Assembly: GCA_016839665.1 (NCBI GenBank)
Contig: JAEOTU010000053.1
Location: 1-7,253 of the forward strand
DNA length: 7,253 nucleotides
Origin: Candidatus Hodarchaeota archaeon
Lineage (GTDB): Archaea; Asgardarchaeota; Heimdallarchaeia; Hodarchaeales; Hodarchaeaceae
Direction: 5' to 3'
In this document: positions 5,491-7,253 of the stretch, in pieces
How the letters are laid out: every line of letters starts with the position of its first letter
Numbering within the stretch: the stretch's first letter is position 1
The notes under the pieces: generated by a model
What the model was told of the DNA's origin: nothing
Database searches by the model: none
Seen by the model: only the letters and a program-made list of their open reading frames with translations
Program-made: the position numbers and the translations under genes

Positions 5491-7253
5491 TTATCTGTTT
5501 TTGAATTCTGGCTTCCTTTTTCCCATAAATGCAAATACTCCTTCCTGTAAATCTTCGGTTGTAAAGACTACACCAGAACCATAAGATTCCATTGTCAAAC
5601 CGACATCTAGGGGTATTTGTTCTGCTGAATTAACCATTTGTTTAATGATACCAGCTGAAATTGGAGAACATCCATGAGCTATTTTTTTAGCAATTTTATA
5701 GACTTCTTCTTCGAATTCGTCGTCATCAAAGTAGTAATTAATGAGTCCCATTTTGAATGCACGCTTTGCTTCAATACGTTCACCAGTGAGAATTAGTTCC
5801 ATTGTCTTACCGACACCAAGATGACGAACCATGAGCTGAGTTCCACCCCATCCTGGAATTAAACCAAGAGTCACTTCAGTCAAGCCCATTTTAGCTGATT
5901 TCTTAGCATATCGGAGGTCACAATTCATAGCGATTTCTATTCCACCACCAAATGCATATCTTTCGATGGCTGCAATGACTGGTTTAGGAATATCTCTAAA
6001 TCGCTTAAAAGTTCGCTGACCTTTCTGTGTAAATTTCTTCATATTCCACGCACTATCAGGAATACCTCCAGAAAGATCTGCACCTGCTGAGAAGCAATTA
6101 GCTGCACCTTTCAAGACAATCACGCGTGTATCAAAATCATCTTCGAGGAGATCAAGTGCAGAGTTTAAATCATCAAGTAGATCAGAGTTGATTGTATTCA
6201 CTGGAGGACGATTTAGGTAGATAGTGGTGATGAAATTATCTGGGTCTTTCTCGATAATAAGGTTCTCAAATTCATAAGGAGATTTTTTCTCTTCCTCTGC
6301 AGGCACACCTTTAGCTCGATCGGGTAATGATCCGTCACGAATCCAATCATGAGCACGATAAATTTCTTTACCATACTTATCTGCTAAACCATCTAAAAAT
6401 TCGGTTAATTCCTTTAAATCAGTGGTCTCAGCCATTTCAATAGGACCAAAAGGATTATTGAAACCTTTTTTCATGGCTGTATCGATTTCTTTAGCAGTAG
6501 TCAAACCTTCTTCTAAGACTTTGGCAGCTTCATTGATTTGGATCCTTAACATGTTCATTAAATCAAAATCAGCTGCTTCATCACCAATTTCAGGTCTACC
6601 AACCTCTGGCCACTCATAAATCCCAGAACCTGTTTTTTTACCGAGATTTTTATTCTTAAAAAGCTTTTCAAGGCTGGCTGGAGGCTTGTAGTCCTTGTGA
6701 AGCCGTTCTCCAAAGTAATTTAAGAGGTGATAGGATATGTCTAGACCCGTAAAGTCTGCTAATTCGTATAACCCCATTCTCATGCCCATGTTCATACAAG
6801 CTCTATCAACTTCCGCAGGTTCATATTCCTTGTTGTCATACATGAGATACATCCATAACATTGGAGGAGCATTAACTCGATTTGCGATAAAACCTGGACT
6901 GTCTTTCTTACATACAACTGGATCTTTATGAGCTTTTTTCGAGAAGTCAACAAGAACTTTGATTGTTTCATCAGAGGTTTTGGTACCTTTGGTTATTTCG
7001 ATAAGTTGCATCATCACAGGTGGATTGAAGTAATGCAATCCAGCTACTTTTTCTGGCCTATTTGTTGCTGCTCCAATTTCATCAATACTCATACTAGAAG
7101 TATTTGATGCCAAAATTGCATGTTTTGGAGCAAACTTATCTAAATTACCAAAGATTTCTATCTTTAAATCTAATATTTCTGGAGCAGCCTCAATGCATAG
7201 ATCCGCATTCTTGACGGCTTCTTCAATGTTAGTGGTCGTAGATAGATTATCCA
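5491..7253 (-). CDS. Bifunctional 3-hydroxyacyl-CoA dehydrogenase/enoyl-CoA hydratase, 5'-truncated
   Basis: The frame stays open to the right edge; 586 complete codons are visible and about 70 N-terminal residues (the NAD-binding glycine loop) are missing. TTG 7113 is internal. The enzyme should hydrate trans-2-enoyl-CoA and then oxidise the (S)-3-hydroxyacyl-CoA with NAD, as in beta-oxidation or the crotonyl-CoA hydratase/3-hydroxybutyryl-CoA dehydrogenase of Sulfolobales. Dehydrogenase half (visible residues 1 to about 310): ADLCIEAAPE, S-N-T-S with catalytic Ser52, canonical HYFNPPV with His73, Glu85, Asn124 in GFIANR, and two C-terminal 3HCDH domains. A charged hinge (about 311-325) leads to the hydratase: FSAGADL and FGGG for the oxyanion hole, catalytic Glu439 (GGGIE) and Glu459 (MGLTE), and IPGWGGTQ. 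Both active sites look intact in what is visible. The dehydrogenase-first order is archaeal in character and the reverse of FadB. The tandem paralog lies 144 bp downstream on the same strand. Confidence 0.94.
   Translation of the reverse strand, partial: DNLSTTTNIEEAVKNADLCIEAAPEILDLKIEIFGNLDKFAPKHAILASNTSSMSIDEIGAATNRPEKVAGLHYFNPPVMMQLIEITKGTKTSDETIKVLVDFSKKAHKDPVVCKKDSPGFIANRVNAPPMLWMYLMYDNKEYEPAEVDRACMNMGMRMGLYELADFTGLDISYHLLNYFGERLHKDYKPPASLEKLFKNKNLGKKTGSGIYEWPEVGRPEIGDEAADFDLMNMLRIQINEAAKVLEEGLTTAKEIDTAMKKGFNNPFGPIEMAETTDLKELTEFLDGLADKYGKEIYRAHDWIRDGSLPDRAKGVPAEEEKKSPYEFENLIIEKDPDNFITTIYLNRPPVNTINSDLLDDLNSALDLLEDDFDTRVIVLKGAANCFSAGADLSGGIPDSAWNMKKFTQKGQRTFKRFRDIPKPVIAAIERYAFGGGIEIAMNCDLRYAKKSAKMGLTEVTLGLIPGWGGTQLMVRHLGVGKTMELILTGERIEAKRAFKMGLINYYFDDDEFEEEVYKIAKKIAHGCSPISAGIIKQMVNSAEQIPLDVGLTMESYGSGVVFTTEDLQEGVFAFMGKRKPEFKNR

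Noticed and set aside
7111..7113. TTG on the minus strand as the start of the dehydrogenase/hydratase fusion
   Set aside because: The 46 codons upstream in frame encode conserved dehydrogenase sequence (ADLCIEAAPE and neighbours) matching the paralog, so the gene continues past the window edge.
1..7253. CRISPR array, insertion sequence, toxin-antitoxin or defence genes
   Set aside because: No direct-repeat/spacer pattern, transposase motif, terminal inverted repeats or defence-type domains were seen; the only periodic DNA is the in-gene TPR array.

Overview
This 7.25 kb AT-rich window looks archaeal, most likely from an Asgard archaeon of the Loki/Thor/Heimdall type. That placement is an inference from three things. 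The first gene is a 40-residue-period TPR protein with the long helical C-terminal region I associate with Asgard TPR proteins. The beta-oxidation fusion has the order dehydrogenase then hydratase, as in archaea, the reverse of bacterial FadB. GTG and TTG start codons are also used freely. No rRNA, tRNA, CRISPR array or insertion sequence is visible, and no gene-free stretch exceeds 300 bp (the longest are 126 and 144 bp).

Left half, + strand (1-4170): a TPR protein whose 5' end is cut off by the window edge; then a possible three-gene transcription unit of an aminoacyl-histidine dipeptidase (PepD, M20 metallopeptidase), a small GAF protein related to free methionine-(R)-sulfoxide reductase, and a GNAT acetyltransferase of the subfamily related to the C-terminal domain of O-GlcNAcase. 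Gaps inside the unit are 38 bp and 97 bp. PepD has a TATA-like element at a distance that suits leaderless transcription, whereas the two downstream genes begin with TTG behind a GGTG-type Shine-Dalgarno. This fits a first gene that is leaderless and downstream genes that use ribosome binding sites. A possible theme is peptide and amino-acid salvage plus oxidative repair (dipeptide cleavage, reduction of free methionine sulfoxide), but this rests on adjacency only.

Right half, - strand (7253-4186): two tandem, clearly paralogous 3-hydroxyacyl-CoA dehydrogenase genes. The upstream one (5' end beyond the window) is fused to a C-terminal enoyl-CoA hydratase with both catalytic glutamates, so it should carry out two successive beta-oxidation steps. 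The downstream one is a stand-alone dehydrogenase that ends exactly where the hydratase begins in its neighbour, and it has replaced the conserved Phe-Asn of the active-site loop with prolines, giving four prolines in a row. Between the two genes lie a T9 tract (likely terminator), a perfect 8-bp inverted repeat (possible operator) and a TATA-like box. The two halves of the window converge with only 15 bp between stop codons.

I see no defence system, mobile element or clearly new multi-gene system. The strongest leads are the proline-substituted dehydrogenase paralog, the palindrome beside its promoter, the contrasting translation-start architectures, and a GAF protein that keeps only two of the three fRMsr cysteines.
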